Shown: positions 5,305-5,816 of the stretch, piece by piece
Position numbering within the stretch: position 1 is the first letter of the stretch
Layout of the letters: each line of letters starts with the position of its first letter
NCBI GenBank assembly: GCA_948949055.1
Contig: CARBWQ010000067.1
Location: 1 to 5,816 of the forward strand
Reading direction: 5' to 3'
Source: an uncultured Eubacteriales bacterium
GTDB taxonomy: Bacteria; Bacillota; Clostridia; Christensenellales; UBA1242
Length of the DNA: 5,816 nt
Program-made: the position numbers and the translations under genes
Notes under the pieces: generated by a model
Seen by the model: only the letters and a program-made list of their open reading frames with translations
Told to the model about the DNA's origin: nothing
Database searches by the model: none

Positions 5305-5816
5305 ATGTTAGACGAATTAAAATCTTTTTATATTATTGGAATTGGTGGCATTAGTATGTCGGCAATCGCACGAATACTTAAACAACGGGGCTACAAAATT
5401 TGTGGTTCTGATATACATAACTCTGAGCTTATAGAAGAACTAAGAAGAGAAGGCATAGATATTGTAATAGGTGATAGTCAAAGTTTTGTTATCAGTTGTG
5501 ATGCTTTGATTCTTACAGGTGCTATATCTAGTGATAATGTAGATGTTCTCTTGGCGAAAAAGGTAAATAAACCTATATTTACACGAGCAGAAATCTTAGG
5601 TGAAATTACAAAGAATTATAAAGTTATTTCGATTGCTGGAACTCATGGCAAAACCACAACAACTGGGATGATAGCTTCAATGTTGTTAAATGCGAGTCTA
5701 GATCCGACTATACATATTGGTGGGATATTAAATAATATTGGCTCTAACTTATACTTAGGAACAAGTGAATACTTTGTCACTGAGGCATGCGAATATAAGG
5801 ATAGTTTTTTATCGCT
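5305..5816 (+). CDS. murC: UDP-N-acetylmuramate--L-alanine ligase MurC, 3' end cut by the window edge
   Basis: MurC is the cytoplasmic ATP-dependent ligase that adds L-Ala to UDP-MurNAc, the product of MurB. The frame is open from the ATG at 5305 to the window end, giving 170 residues of an expected 450 or so. The N-terminal Rossmann-like domain starts with FYIIGIGGISMSAIA (8-22) and GSDIHNS (34-40). TGAISSDN (71-78) and PIFTRAE (90-96) follow, then the Mur-ligase P-loop AGTHGKTTTT (111-120). HIGGILNNIGSN (137-148) and EACEYKDSFL (160-169) complete the visible part; the latter replaces the DESD-type motif of enterobacterial MurC. An in-frame TAA at 5296-5298 excludes a longer start. The ribosome site is weak (only AAAAGA just before the ATG). 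It is divergent from murB, with 113 bp between them. Confidence 0.97.
   Translation, partial: MLDELKSFYIIGIGGISMSAIARILKQRGYKICGSDIHNSELIEELRREGIDIVIGDSQSFVISCDALILTGAISSDNVDVLLAKKVNKPIFTRAEILGEITKNYKVISIAGTHGKTTTTGMIASMLLNASLDPTIHIGGILNNIGSNLYLGTSEYFVTEACEYKDSFLS

Overview
The window is AT-rich and carries seven recognisable chromosomal genes plus one unrecognised gene. Together they point to a low-GC, endospore-forming Firmicute, most likely of the Clostridia. The reasons are the block floA - (unknown) - yqfC - yqfD - ybeY - era, the presence of the two sporulation-specific families YqfC and YqfD, strong GGAG ribosome binding sites in that block, and a MurC of the EACEY type that I associate with Clostridia. 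The species cannot be named from the sequence alone. I see no insertion sequence, phage gene, CRISPR array, tRNA or rRNA.

Layout. Positions 1-915 are the 3' part of floA, a flotillin-like membrane-domain scaffold; its start lies off the left edge. It shares one base (TAATG) with an unrecognised 181-residue gene (915-1460) that encodes a single-span membrane protein with a long acidic cytoplasmic segment. A 76-bp gap follows, the only real gap in the rightward block. It holds a possible promoter and a perfect 12-bp inverted repeat that would fold the yqfC start codon into a hairpin with its Shine-Dalgarno sequence in the loop. Then come yqfC (1537-1794), yqfD (1794-2918), ybeY (2919-3392) and era (3395-4231), joined by a one-base overlap, no gap and a two-base gap. 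An intrinsic terminator built into the last codons of era closes the block. It has A and T runs on its two sides, so it can also serve murB, which converges from the right (5191-4322). A 113-bp divergent region separates murB from murC (5305 onward, cut by the right edge).

How the genes fit together. FloA and its neighbour probably act at the membrane. YqfC and YqfD are mother-cell sporulation proteins. YbeY and Era both act in maturation of 16S rRNA and the small ribosomal subunit. MurB and MurC catalyse consecutive steps that make UDP-MurNAc and then UDP-MurNAc-L-Ala for peptidoglycan.

This is largely a housekeeping region and I do not see a clear new multi-gene system. The points most worth a second look are the hairpin over the yqfC start, the unknown acidic membrane protein coupled to floA, an Era with TKID in place of NKxD and a shortened stretch before its G5 motif, and a MurB in which the usual Arg of the YRxS motif reads as His.
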